Source: Erythroxylum novogranatense (taxonomy: Eukaryota; Streptophyta; Magnoliopsida; Malpighiales; Erythroxylaceae). From it: 64,000 nucleotides of DNA. Location of the stretch: contig CM057226.1 of the NCBI GenBank assembly GCA_029891385.1, positions 13,075,225 to 13,139,224 of the forward strand, read 5' to 3'. Positions within the stretch are counted from its first letter, which is position 1. Each line of letters opens with the position of its first letter. Of this stretch, positions 1 to 10,809 are shown one piece after another. Under the pieces are notes generated by a model. The model was given only the letters and a program-made list of their open reading frames with translations, ran no database searches and was not told where the DNA came from. The position numbers were made by a program, and so were the translations under genes.

Positions 1-89
1 TTTGTACGATGTAGGTAGACGGAAGAACCTTACGATTGCTTGATGTTGATAAGCCGAATTTTAGAAATGAGAGCTTCGTGCTGATAACG

Positions 90-355
90 TGTTATAAAAT
101 CAGGATTACAATTTCATAGTATTTGGGAGAGAAGACTTATTCTTATAAGTTCATTTCTTATCTCTCTTACATCAAACCTTTTATTTATAGTACATTTCAA
201 ACACCTAATACACATGTGACCACCTACTCCATATGTGTTATTGTGTTAGGTAAAACCAAACCAATAATCACCTACTTCATTCTTGTGTTAGGTAAAACCA
301 AACAAATCCATATGTACACTAACTATTAAATGGTGCATCTACAATTAGTGGTACA
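90..355 (-). mobile_element. Probable Ty1/copia LTR (minus strand, partial element)
   Basis: On the minus strand this stretch ends in TTATAACA and is followed at once by CGTTATCAGCACGAAGC (positions 73-89), which looks like an LTR 3' end abutting a primer-binding site. A minus-strand TATA-like motif (CTATAAATAAAAGG) lies near 177-190. The right end at GTGGTACA (355) is a guess from TG..CA symmetry, and the rest of the element would lie left of the window. Inside is a direct repeat of TGTGTTAGGTAAAACCAAAC (about 243 and 283). The call rests on boundary signals only, since no coding sequence is visible. Confidence 0.35.
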
Positions 356-1816
356 CCATATTATTTCTATCTTTTATAACTGATGGATGTTCATAAAATA
401 AAATAGGTACAGAATAATGGGAACAAATGATCTAAACTTGTGAAATCTACTGGTCATGTAAAGTATTAAACACAGTCAGTTTGTAATAAATTGCTAACTT
501 ATTAGATAATATATTCAAAATATGTGATTAATGAACTGTTGAGTCTCTATGAAAAAGGTTATTTAAAGTCCAAGGTTAGATCGAAATAAAATATAAAATT
601 ATATTTAAAATTTTATAATATTAGTCAAAATTATAGTTATCAATTAATTTGTTACAAATATAATTTTCCTTTATTATATATTTATGTTACTCTAATTAGT
701 TCTAATTTAGATTAATAAACACAGATATTATAAAATAATAATCTCATTTTTGACGTAATAATTGAAATTTAAAGGTTTAGAAATTAAAAGATTTAGCTTT
801 AAGTATTAAAGGGTTAAAAAGGGCAATTAGAGATGTTTAGTGATCAACGAAAGGTTGATTTAGTGGCCGACGACATTTTGGGGTTGAATATATCATCACC
901 TCATTTATGCCCAACTTAAGAATTTAACTTATGTGTGACACATACTCAAAACTGTTTTTTTTAAATTAAATATATAAAACAATATTTTTTAATTAAGTTC
1001 GGCCTGGGTTATTAGACCCTGAACTTCCCGAGGTCTAATTTTTTTTTAAAAAAATGATGTCATTTTATTTAAATATTAGGTCTCGATTCATTATGGACCT
1101 AGGCCTAAGCTAATAAATCGACCTCTTAAAATACCTAAATTTGAGCCCCTGACTGAACTATTGTCATCTTTATTTTTAAAAAAGAAAATGAATAGGTCAC
1201 ATGGTATTTTGGACATGATGATTGTCCATAATATACATTTCTTTTAATTATTATTTTGTCATATCAAAAAATGAATTTATCTTTAAATAACATTAAATTA
1301 GTGGTATTTTGTAAAGGGATGTTTCTTCTTTTTATTTAATTTCTTAATTTTCATTATTAATGTTAGGGAAAGATTTCGCAAGACAACCTAAAATCGTAAG
1401 ATTGTTGTACCTTGAGGGCCTCTGAACCAAACCCTTAGCTTATCTAACGACAAGAAAAACCGATCTTTGCAACGTATCAGATACGAACAGATCTAGTTAC
1501 CATCATATATGTCCTTTTGGCTATTTCAAAATTGTTTATTTATTTATATATTGTTTTGCTAATTTTATTCACAAAAATAGTTAGCGCGTTAGTTTTATTT
1601 ATCTACATATGTACATGCATTACTATTTTATTGTCACATTTGTATATGAATCTATTGAAAATAGCCTCTCTATTATGTAAGAATAAGACTGTGTACTATC
1701 AGACCTTTCCAAATTTCGGTTTATTAGAAAACTTCAATTTTTAAGTGTGATGATGATGATGTTACTGCCCTAGAGATGTTGGCTTTCCTAATGTTATAAG
1801 ACAAACATACCATTAT
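356..1816. other. AT-rich intergenic DNA
   Basis: No supported gene. The only open frame of note (1517-1744) is short and hydrophobic and lacks codon-like structure. The segment at about 390-445 (CATAAAATA..ATAGGTACA..AATAA) resembles 58,497-58,560, so a dispersed repeat is present. Stretches near 990-1140 look like old repeat debris. Confidence 0.6.
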
Positions 1817-1821
1817 CTAAG

Positions 1822-2755
1822 TGTTACAAAGGTATTCTAGGAACTCAAACTTTCACCGAAGTTTCTCATTCACACCCTTTGTACGGCAGTCCCGCTTAAA
1901 TTCGCTAAAGCAAAGACTCAGCCTTCTCTCACTCTCGAAGTGTTTACCTCGCACACATTCGAAGAAACAATGCTTAAAAGAATAATAAGAACAAAGGCAA
2001 CAAGAACGCACAGAGATACGGTATAAAACCAACTTTATATACTTTCCCTCAAAAGAATACAAAGAATGCTCTCTCTGACTGAATCTCCCCAATATCACTC
2101 CATCAGAAAAGCAAAGCTCGAATAAGCTATTTATAGGCACCTAAGCCTGGAGTCACAGATTCCCACTAAATATGTACTACCCAAGATCACGTCTATCCTA
2201 TCAGATAAGATAACATAAACCAATTGGATGAAATCCCCATCCAAATAGGATTCTAACTGATAAGATAAGATCTAACAAGATAACATAAGATAGAGTTTAC
2301 ATTTATCTAGAACACTATCTAGAATACTAACATCCTTATCCGCGAAGATCTCCACTATCTTCAGATGTTGAGTTTCACTGTAACTCTAACTCACAGTCAT
2401 CGCCACATCATCCAAGATCTCCCCGCGATCTCTATCCGCTGATGATGCAATGTGATCTCGCCCAAGCCCATTAACACATTGGCCTGATCCAATGCTCCCA
2501 CAACAAGTCCATTAGTCGTGGTCCATTCATCCGAGAATGGGCTAAGTCCTTAGTCCATCAAGTCCTTAGCCTGGGTCGAGTCTATCTCCACAAGGTCCGA
2601 TGCTCTACCAAAATTCGCGCCAAGTCCGATCCCACTCGCCCGTATTTGCCTTAGTATTTTCGCATGCCTCCCTCATGTGTGAATCCAGCTAACCTCTTGC
2701 CTAAGACTCCTCATCAAGGTAGCTGAGAAGTGCTCCGGAACTTAGGGATCTAACA
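1822..2755 (-). repeat. 3' LTR of the gypsy element
   Basis: This is the left LTR, 934 bp, and is 3' in element orientation. A TATA box reads TATAAATA on the minus strand at 2128-2135. The region 2200-2300 carries several GATAAG/GATAAC motifs in close direct repetition, probably U3 promoter elements. Confidence 0.92.
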
Positions 2756-2770
2756 AACCACCCCCACTAG
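2756..2770 (-). other. Polypurine tract of the gypsy element
   Basis: Directly before the 3' LTR the minus strand reads TAGTGGGGGTGGTT, a purine-rich run in the place where plus-strand priming occurs. Confidence 0.7.
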
Positions 2771-2949
2771 AAAAATTCGACGCCCTCGTCGAAATAATCT
2801 GTGGGCACTCCTCCATGAGCGGTTCCCTCAAAGACTCCTTATTCAGCGGTTGAAGACGGTAGCAAGTCTTCATATCAATTGGTATTTCACCCACATACCA
2901 TTTTCCCAAACCATCGGGGTCGTCTTTGCTTCCACTTGGACTCGCCTCC

Positions 2950-4703
2950 TCAAAGCTCACCAAGTTGTTTCCGAAGTTCCGCCAATTCCATCGGGGACAT
3001 CCTATATGGGGCACGTGCAGGTGGGATCGCTCCAGGAACTAACTCGATCCTGTGATCTACCTCTCGACGAGGGGGAAGAGTTTTCGGCAACTCTTTCGGC
3101 ATCACATCCCGAAACTCCCTCAACAAACTTGCAACCTCATCAGGGACTTCTACCACGTGATCTTCACTGATCTCCCACATGGCAGCGAGATAGGTCTCCA
3201 TGCCTTTCTTCAACCCTTTCTCGATACTCATAGCCGAAACATGTCCTACCGATGTTGTAGCCTTCATCGTTCCACCATCGAACCTACAACAATTCACGTA
3301 GAAGGAATTTTGTTCATTCATTAACATCATACCTCCCAAACTCGGGTATAGCACCACCTTTGCTGCTCTAAGGAAATCGATCCCTAGTATCATCTCGAAA
3401 TCTTCCAATGGTATGATGATGAAATTCATCTTAGCATGCCAACTTCCAATGCTGACTGGAACGTTGTACGCAATTCCTGCAATTGCTTGTGCCTTACCTG
3501 GAGGGGTTGTAATTTTCATCGAAGCCTTGGACACCCTTATGCCCAACTTTCGAACCATCTTTTCTCCTAAGAAGCTGTGGGTTGCACCAGTATCCACCAT
3601 CGCGGTCACGTCCTTTTCCCCAACCTGTATACCCACGTACATCAGTTTTTCAAAAGGAACTGACTCAGTACTAATCGCATTAAGCAAGGCAATCGGATTT
3701 AGTGCCGCATCTTCCGAAGATTCACCATCTTCTTCTACAATCAAGGCATTAAGCTTCTCCTTCCTTGGGCATTCTCTGGCAAAGTGTGGACCGCCGCACA
3801 AGTAACAAGCAATTTTGCCCTTTTTCGAGGACGTCTCTCCGTTCTTCGAGCCCCCATTCTGCTTGCCCTTGCCTTTGAAGTCTCCCTTTTTGGAATCCTT
3901 CTTCTTCTTCCCCTCAGTCCTCTCCTGTTGGGCGTGGCCTTTGCCCTTAGAAGAATTTGAGGAGCTCACCTTAGAATCTTTCGCCAATCGAAAATCCACC
4001 AAGGCATCGGCAGTCGCGATTGCACCAACCACGTCCTTCACATTCTGCCTCCGTAACTCCATTTGAGCCCACGGTTGTAACCCAGATAGGAAATTGAAGA
4101 GCTTGTCCTCATCTGACATGTTCTCAATATCCAACATTAGAGAGCTAAAAGACTTAACATAATCTCTTACCGATCCATCTTGCTTGGCCGCTTGAGGCAT
4201 CCTCATGAGCCAAGAAGTATTCATAGGAAGGAACTGATCCTTTAGCTCTTTCTTCATCTGCACCCACGTTTCTACGGGAACTCTACCCGCGCTGATCTCC
4301 GCAGAGGTCCTCGTCCTCCACTAGAGCTTGGCATCCCCATCCAAATACATGGCCGTCACATTGACCTTATCAGCATCGGATACTCTAGCGGTATGCAAAA
4401 TCGCTCCATATCCCACAAGAAGTTCTCCAACACCTTGGCGTCCCGCACGCCTTCGAACACCCTAGGTTCACGTACCTTCACAGATGAAAGTTGTGGTGTG
4501 GAGCTTTCGGCCCGATCCCCGTCACTAGTTGCAACGGCACGCCTTAGGATGGTAATCTCAAATTGAGCATCCTCCAATGCTTTCAACATGTCTCCCATCT
4601 GTTCCTGCAACTGTTGGATTCGTGCCTCCATCATCTCGAACCGAGTATTGTGGGAAGTGACCTCTTCCTCCCCCTGAGGAATAGGACCAATGAGTGCCTC
4701 CAC
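2950..4703 (-). pseudogene. Gypsy gag-protease with 5' stub of RT, broken
   Basis: An N-terminal gag piece (4703-4356) has coiled-coil-like heptads (RIQQLQEQMGDMLKALED). A frameshift near 4390 and an in-frame TAG near 4322-4325, where a Trp is expected, separate it from the long frame 4263-2950. That frame has gag helices, a Lys/Ser-rich linker, a zinc knuckle CYLCGGPHFAREC (one residue shorter than the usual CX2CX4HX4C) and the aspartic protease motif DTGATHSF near 3570-3600. It then gives the opening of reverse transcriptase (RAPYRMSPMELAELRKQLGEL) and stops where pol should continue. The remaining sequence down to 2756 is in another frame and looks like the far 3' end of pol, so most of RT, RNase H and integrase has been deleted near 2950. 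Confidence 0.88.
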
Positions 4704-4748
4704 CCTAACACCCGTTTTGTCAAGTTGCCCACTGCCATTCCGAACTAT

Positions 4749-4761
4749 GGCTCTAATATCA
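4749..4761 (-). other. Primer-binding site (initiator Met tRNA type)
   Basis: Two bases inside the 5' LTR the minus strand reads TGATATTAGAGCC. This differs at two positions from TGGTATCAGAGCC, the usual plant PBS for initiator-methionine tRNA. Confidence 0.75.
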
Positions 4762-4763
4762 GT

Positions 4764-5697
4764 TGTTACAAAGGTATTCTAGGAACTCAAACTTTCACCG
4801 AAGTTTCTCATTCACACCCTTTGTACGGCAGTCTCGCTTAAATCCGCTAAAATAAAGACTCAGCCTTCTCTCACTCTCGAAGTGTTTACCTCGCACACAC
4901 TCGAAGAAACAATGCTTAAAAGAACAATAAGAACAAAGGCAACAAGAACGCACAGAGATACGGTATAAAACCAACTTTATATACTTTCCCTCAAAAGAAT
5001 ACAAAGAATGCTCTCTCTGAATGAATCTCCCCAATATCACTCCATCAAAAAAGCAAAGCTCGAATAAGCTATTTATAGGCACCTAAGCCTGGAGTCACAG
5101 ATTCTCACTAAATCTGTACTACCCAAGATCACGTCTATCCTATCAGATAAGATAACATAAACCAATTGGATGACATCCCCATCCAAATAGGATTCTAACT
5201 GATAAGATAAGATCTAACAAGATAACATAAGATAGAGTTTACATTTATCTAGAACACTATCTAGAATACTAACATCCTTATCCGCGAAGATCTCCACTAT
5301 CTTCAGATGTTGAGTTTCACTGCAACTCTAACTCACAGTCATCGCCACATTATCCAAGATCTCCCTGTGAGCTCTATCCGCTGATGATGCAATGTGATCT
5401 CGCCGAAGCCCATTAGCACATTGGCCCGATCCAATGCTCCCACAACAAGTCCATTAGTCGTGGTCCATTCATCCGAGCATGGGTTAAGTCCTTAATCCAT
5501 CAAGTCCTTAGCCTGGGTCGAGTCTATCTCCACAAGGTCCGATGCTCTACCAAAATTCGCACCAAGTCCGATCTCACTCGCCCGTATTTGCCTTAGTATT
5601 TTCGCATGCCTCCCTCATGCGTGAATCCAGCTAACCTCTTGCCTAAGGCTCCTCATCAAGGTAGCTGAGAAGTGCTCCAAAACTTAGGGGTCTAACA
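4764..5697 (-). repeat. 5' LTR of the gypsy element
   Basis: This is the right LTR, 934 bp, 5' in element orientation and about 97% identical to the left copy by eye. A TATA box (TATAAATA, minus strand) lies at 5070-5077. The same GATAAG repeats occur at about 5140-5235. The differences from its partner are mostly C/T and G/A transitions, consistent with decay of methylated cytosines. Confidence 0.92.
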
Positions 5698-5702
5698 CTA
5701 AG

Positions 5703-6221
5703 CTTTTGAGGTGGTTTAGGTAAGTTTTTGTTGAGAACTTGGCTTAAGCTCATGGCAAACTGGCTCAAGAGGGATTTTTTTTTCTAGTGACCACAAATTG
5801 GACAAACAAGTACCTCTTACATTTATGTTTTCATCAACTTGAATGAAAAGAACCTCATTCCTCGTTGCTTCAAAGAAGAAGCTTAGTTTACCCTTGGCGA
5901 TGACATTTGTATTTTGCTTTAGTGTGCAGTTTGTGTGAAGTGAAACATTGCTAGTTGTGACCCTTTACCTGTTTCTGCTACGAGTCCATGACATATTAAC
6001 GCTTTTCTTTTGTCAATAAGGTGCCCTTTGATAGGTTTAGTTCCTGAGATGCCGAAACTAATGAGCTTTCGTAATCAAGCGAAGCCACGGTACATATGTT
6101 GAGATGCTCTGTCTTTTCACGAACATATCGGACTGCTACTAATCATCGTCTTTCACGAAGAGTCAACATTCCAACTGTTTGATTGTTTGTCTCAGAGAAT
6201 CTTTTTCCAGTTATTTCTAAT
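5703..6221. other. 5' flank of the PORR gene
   Basis: The stretch between the gypsy element and the PORR start codon presumably holds the promoter and 5' UTR. No clear TATA box or upstream coding exon is visible. The retrotransposon ends about 520 bp before the start codon. Confidence 0.5.
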
Positions 6222-7433
6222 ATGCCTCGCTTATGCCAATTTCTGAAGCATTTTGTTTTACCCAGTAGGGAAATTCTTGAACTTTCATTTTTAGGTCCGT
6301 TTGAAAACTCAGGTTCTATGTGGGTTTCATTTAAGCGTAGCATATCTAGCGGGGGAAGGCGGCCAAAGAAGAAAATATACCATAGAGTTTACGAACTAGA
6401 CAGAGTCATGGACTTGCAGAAAAAGCCATCATTGATATTTCACTTGAAATCCATCATCCAATCGGAAAAGCACCAATCTGTCCTTCTTCGAGACCTTGAG
6501 AAGCAAGTTGGTTTTGTCCATAAATGGAATTTGATGGGTGTCATTGAGAAGTATCCTTCTATATTCTATGTCGGTGGAGGTGCTAATGGAAAACCTCCGT
6601 TTGTTATGCTTACCCAGAAAGCTGTAAAGGTTGCTTGTGAAGAAGATGAAGCTAGGCATTTAATGGAGCCCATTTTGGTTAAAAACTTAAGGAAGTTGTT
6701 GATGATATCTGTTGACTGTAGGGTGCCACTAGAAAAGATTGAATTCATTGAAAATGAATTGGGTTTGCCTCCAGATTTCAAGCAATCTGTAATTCCAAAG
6801 TATCCCCAATACTTTTCGGTGAAAGACGTAAATGGAAAGGCTTGCCTTCATTTGGAGAACTGGGATTCTTCTTTGGCAGTGACTAACCGTGAGGAAAGAT
6901 TGGCAAATCAAGGAGTTCTTGGCGTCAATCCGCCTCGGAAGGTTAGGATCTCAAAAGATGGTAACTTTTTGGGTCCTCATGCCTTTAAAATGTGCTTTGC
7001 TGCTGGTTTTAGGCCGAACATGAGTTATCTTTCAGAACTGGAAAAGTGGCAGAGGATGGAGTTCCCTTCTCCGTACTTGAATGCTAGGAGATTTGATATT
7101 GCTGATCCAAAGGCAAGAAAGCGTGTGGTGGGAGTGCTTCATGAGCTCCTTAGTTTGACAATAGAGAAAAGGTTGACATCTGCTCAACTGGATGCATTTC
7201 ATTCCGAGTTTATGTTACCATCTAGGTTACTGCTTTGCTTGGTCAAGCATCATGGTATATTTTACATTACTAATAAAGGTGCAAGGGGTACAGTGTTCCT
7301 TAAGGAAGCTTATGATGGCACACGTTTGAAAGATAAGTGTCCTTTGTTGCTTTTTTATGATAAGTTTGTAGCTCTTTGTGGTCGTAGAGAGATGTTATCC
7401 AATGACATATCTTCCTCAGAGCTTTTGACTTGA
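6222..7433 (+). CDS. PORR-domain organellar RNA-splicing factor (WTF/RPD1 family)
   Basis: Intronless gene of 403 codons. I chose the ATG at 6222 (MPRLCQFLKHFV...). The open frame extends 13 codons upstream but only to a TTG. The N-terminus is basic and hydroxylated with few acidic residues, as in a mitochondrial or plastid targeting peptide. From about residue 45 a full PORR (plant organelle RNA recognition) domain follows: DLQKKPSLIFHLK, the VGFVHKWNLMGVIEKYPSIF block, KYPQYFSVKD, and the C-terminal segment RLLLCLVKHHGIFYITNKG followed by GTVFLKEAY. Family members bind organellar group II introns and promote their splicing. The length is typical and nothing is broken. The exact orthologue and the target intron cannot be read from the sequence. 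Confidence 0.93.
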   Translation: MPRLCQFLKHFVLPSREILELSFLGPFENSGSMWVSFKRSISSGGRRPKKKIYHRVYELDRVMDLQKKPSLIFHLKSIIQSEKHQSVLLRDLEKQVGFVHKWNLMGVIEKYPSIFYVGGGANGKPPFVMLTQKAVKVACEEDEARHLMEPILVKNLRKLLMISVDCRVPLEKIEFIENELGLPPDFKQSVIPKYPQYFSVKDVNGKACLHLENWDSSLAVTNREERLANQGVLGVNPPRKVRISKDGNFLGPHAFKMCFAAGFRPNMSYLSELEKWQRMEFPSPYLNARRFDIADPKARKRVVGVLHELLSLTIEKRLTSAQLDAFHSEFMLPSRLLLCLVKHHGIFYITNKGARGTVFLKEAYDGTRLKDKCPLLLFYDKFVALCGRREMLSNDISSSELLT

Positions 7434-9607
7434 AACTGGTGACTTATCTTAATGTATATCAAACCTTTGGATATATTCCCTATGAAATGGAAATCCGATC
7501 GAATTTTTCTTATTCTGTAATATTCATACATCATTTCAAATGTTTGTCTTCTTGTAGGATAAATAGCTTGTTTTCTTGTATTCTCTTACATGAACATGAT
7601 GCCCGGACTATCAAGGGGAGTCATACCAGACCTTCAGAAATATCTCCCTCCAGTGCTCAATATTTTCATCCTAGACTCTGAATCCAGGTGAAAACATGAA
7701 GCCAGTTCTAGCTGTGCATGTTTCTTCACAATCTCACAACCTTGAGTATGAGTGACAAGAAAGGCTGTGTCGGGCTTGAAGAAATTGAAATGAGCTTTTG
7801 AAGGCTTTTACTGGAAACAACAAACAAGAATCCTGTTGATGTTCAAGCAGGCATGCCTAGGGAGGGAAGCAATACACTCAATTTTCGAGAGGTGTGGCAT
7901 GCTGCATTTTTTCATCCTTTCAGTCTTGGATAATGCTTGGTAAATTTTCTCTCCGAGAGCGGTTGGCCAGAATTTGGCAAATGCTTATTGTTATAACATA
8001 AGGAAATTTGGTGTAGCTGGCCTCAACAATAAATGGCAACGTGCTGCTAGTCATGAAGAGAAAGGTGAGAAATTATGACCACTGTAAAGCATTTATAGCT
8101 GAAAATGATGCTTGGTTATGCTTGATTATCATTCAGTGTACTTGTAATACAAGATAGATGTTCCTTCCAGCATTTGTGGCCCGTTTTACTTGTAAGAACT
8201 TAGTATCCTAGTTCTCTCTGTGTGACGCTGCACTCTGCAGAATTTGCATCACAACCTGAATAAATTATTGTCTGAGGGGGAAGACATGTGCAGGTGCTGT
8301 AAGAAGAGAAAAACAATAAACAGCAGTAAGAAGGTAATCCAAAGCTTGCCGTATCTATTGAGAGAAGATATATCGAATTTCAGTCATCAAAGAGGGAGTA
8401 GATTTTGATTGTGTAGCTCTGCAACTGATGAGTTGTCTTGTTCCTTGTTGCTTTACGAGATAGAACCAAAATTCCTACTTCGGGCACTCATAGTGTTGAT
8501 TTCTCTGGAATTGCTGACTTTAGCTATAATCAACGTTTGGAACACAAAGATGACCAGCTAGCAACTAAGCTTTCGGTGGCAGTAACAAATATTTCCTGTC
8601 CTTAAAAGCAATTGCAGGCGAAGTCACAAAGCTTTTTGGGAAGAGTGATTTGCTCTCTTTTCCAGCTCCTATTCCTCCAAAACACAGAAGCAAGAATAGG
8701 ATATAAGAGGCAATTGAGGTAGGTTTGGGCTGCAACCAATGACTTGAACATTAAGCTTATCAGTTTAGTGATCTAGATGCTGAAATTTAGGAACCTTGGT
8801 GATACTTATAAGGAAATTGCTGTAATTGCTGCTGTCTGCTTACAGTTGCAGGCAAAACATGCTGTGGGAGGAATATGTACCAAAATCATTTATCGAACAT
8901 AAGGAGCTCCTGAAGCATGTTTTACAAATATGTGCAGCAAAGAAAACTAGTGATTGAGATCAGAAGATATGCTCGCAAGTGGATGCTCAAGATCTGACAA
9001 ACTAGTAATCTGATTTGTAGCCTCTATTCGCTGTTGGAAGGGGATTCAAGTTCTGCAACTTCATATACTTGCAAATTTTTCTGTTTTAGAGCAAGCAATA
9101 ACTGTTGCAAATTGTTTTGCTATTAAGAAACAAGTTCTCCTGTACTAATTTACCATTCATTATATGTTACAATCGATGTTGCTCAATCAGCTGCAAGTTC
9201 ATTAATAAAACCATGTTTTTACCATTGATTTGGTCATGTTTTTTAGATTATATTCTTTTCAATGATAGAAAGAAGTTGATCATGAGAGTTCATTGATCTG
9301 CCTGCAATCTTTAGTTAGAGGCGAACTGAAACAACAGCCAAGACAAAATTTACCTGTATATGATACAAAATCACTCTCATATACAATAATTATTATTTGC
9401 TTTAAATGGGGCAAAGATATTTCATTTCTTGCCAATTTGCATATCTTTCGCTCCGACACTTCAATTCCTCCTATAGAATTACAAGAGAATAACAAATCAA
9501 GGGAGAAAAGGAAACATCATATTGCTATGTATAGTCATTCATCAACCACAACCCTAGTCATGGGAAGAACAAACAAATTCTAGAAAGAGCAAAATGGAGC
9601 ACTGACA
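7434..9607. other. PORR 3' region and intergenic space
   Basis: This holds the PORR 3' UTR, probably spliced: an acceptor-like TTCTTGTAG lies near 7549-7558. It also holds the 3' UTR of the NF-YB gene transcribed from the other side. No further coding region is convincing, and short open frames (7430-7681, 9105-9583) have no recognisable domain. I see no repeat structure here. Confidence 0.5.
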
Positions 9608-10210
9608 TTAGCTTGGCCTCTGGTTCCTGCCAGAAGATGCTCCTCCTCCACCACCACCTGATCCATACACATTATGCCCTTGTTGGTGATGGTGGTTGTG
9701 ATGATGTTGGTGGTGATGCCCCATCATCATCATACTTGTCTGCATCCCTCCATAAACCCCACTTCCCACAAGCTCACCCACATTACTCACTTGATCACTA
9801 CCACCACCGGCGGCAGCGGAGCCATCTCTATGATCACCTTGGCGACCACCACCAGCGGCACCAGTCTTCTCACCCTCCATTTCTCTGTACTTCTGCAAGT
9901 AAATCTTCAAGGGCTCAACATACTCCTCAAAGCCCAAAGTAGTCATAGCCCACAACAGATCATCACCATTAATAGTCTTCCTTTTCTCTTTCTGACACTT
10001 ATCTGACGCCTCCCCTGTTATAAAGCTTATGAACTCCGACACACACTCTTGCACTGTCTCCTTCGCATCCTTTGAAATCTTCGCGTTTGCTGGCAAAGCT
10101 TTCTTCATGATCCTGCTCACGTTTGCTATTGGCAAGAATCTGTCTTGCTCTCTCGTAGACGACTCGCTATTTGCATTATGCCCTCCTGAATCGTTGTCAG
10201 AATCCGCCAT
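9608..10210 (-). CDS. NF-YB2: NF-YB subunit of the CCAAT-binding factor (NF-YB2-like)
   Basis: Intronless gene of 200 codons. The start is the ATG at 10210 ([11 protein letters not shown]...). Upstream in-frame codons reach only a TTG. Residues about 21-115 form the histone-fold core with [20 protein letters not shown], the DNA-contacting [37 protein letters not shown] and [19 protein letters not shown]. This is the non-LEC1 type, without the LEC1-specific Asp. The protein pairs with NF-YC, then NF-YA, to bind CCAAT boxes, and some family members also promote flowering. The tail is low complexity: Gly-rich, a Met run, a His-rich stretch ([11 protein letters not shown]) and [11 protein letters not shown]. 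The tail style and the gene order favour NF-YB2 over its sister NF-YB3. Confidence 0.95.
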   Translation of the reverse strand: MADSDNDSGGHNANSESSTREQDRFLPIANVSRIMKKALPANAKISKDAKETVQECVSEFISFITGEASDKCQKEKRKTINGDDLLWAMTTLGFEEYVEPLKIYLQKYREMEGEKTGAAGGGRQGDHRDGSAAAGGGSDQVSNVGELVGSGVYGGMQTSMMMMGHHHQHHHNHHHQQGHNVYGSGGGGGGASSGRNQRPS

Positions 10211-10800
10211 TTTTAACCACAAACAGCAACCAAGATTGAATATTCACATGTACAAGATCACCAAGATCAGATTTTTCTTTTGGGTCAACAACGAGCAGAA
10301 AATTAAACAGAAAGATTTCAGCAAGAAAGGAATATTATTTATGAACACCCGGAACAGATTCTTGGGTTGACAAGTTAGAAACAAATTTGGGTTTTAATCA
10401 AGAAGTGAAGATCGATGAAACTTGGATTACTATTAACTGAGAGTAGTAGGACAAGTAAGTATTAGAAAGAGCACTGATCTTAGGTTCTTCGCAGACAATT
10501 TAGGAGACTTTGCTTTATTTATTAGTTAATTTAGTAGGATGGTTTAGGACCGTTCATTTTGTCGATGAGGTGCTGACACGTGGCATGAATTCGACCGTTT
10601 GATCAGTTGAAGGACTGGAAATACGATTTAAAAAATATTTTGGTTCTGTTCAGAAAGTATCGAAGCATGTCAAACTCAAAACAATTTCTAGTCTGGTCCT
10701 CTCCAAAGTCCAATTGCGACTTTTGATAAATTTTTACATGTGACATGGTTTTTTTATTTCTTTTTATTTCTCGACTTTTTATTCTAATTGGGTATATCAT
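10211..10800 (-). promoter_or_regulatory. NF-YB 5' UTR and promoter region with an ABRE/G-box
   Basis: Upstream of the NF-YB start codon. A canonical ABA-response type G-box, ACACGTGGC, lies at 10576-10584 (core CACGTG 10577-10582), about 370 bp before the ATG. A TTTATTTATTAG stretch at about 10514-10525 could supply a minus-strand TATA-like region. The transcription start is not determined. Confidence 0.5.
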
Positions 10801-10809
10801 ACGGAGTTA

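Larger units (their letters stand above)
1822..5697 (-). mobile_element. Ty3/gypsy LTR retrotransposon, internally deleted, non-autonomous
   Basis: Two direct repeats of exactly 934 bp (1822-2755 and 4764-5697) start TGTTAC, end CTAACA and flank a 2,008-bp internal region. The 5-bp duplication CTAAG lies on both sides (1817-1821 and 5698-5702). The element reads on the minus strand: primer-binding site next to the right LTR, purine-rich tract next to the left LTR. The internal region keeps gag, the protease and only the first residues of reverse transcriptase. The rest of RT, RNase H and integrase are missing. By eye the LTRs differ at about 29 of 934 sites with no indel, so the insertion is fairly recent. 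It cannot transpose without help. Confidence 0.93.

Noticed and set aside
6183..6221. Upstream start for the PORR gene
   Set aside because: The frame extends only to a TTG at 6183. The first ATG is at 6222.
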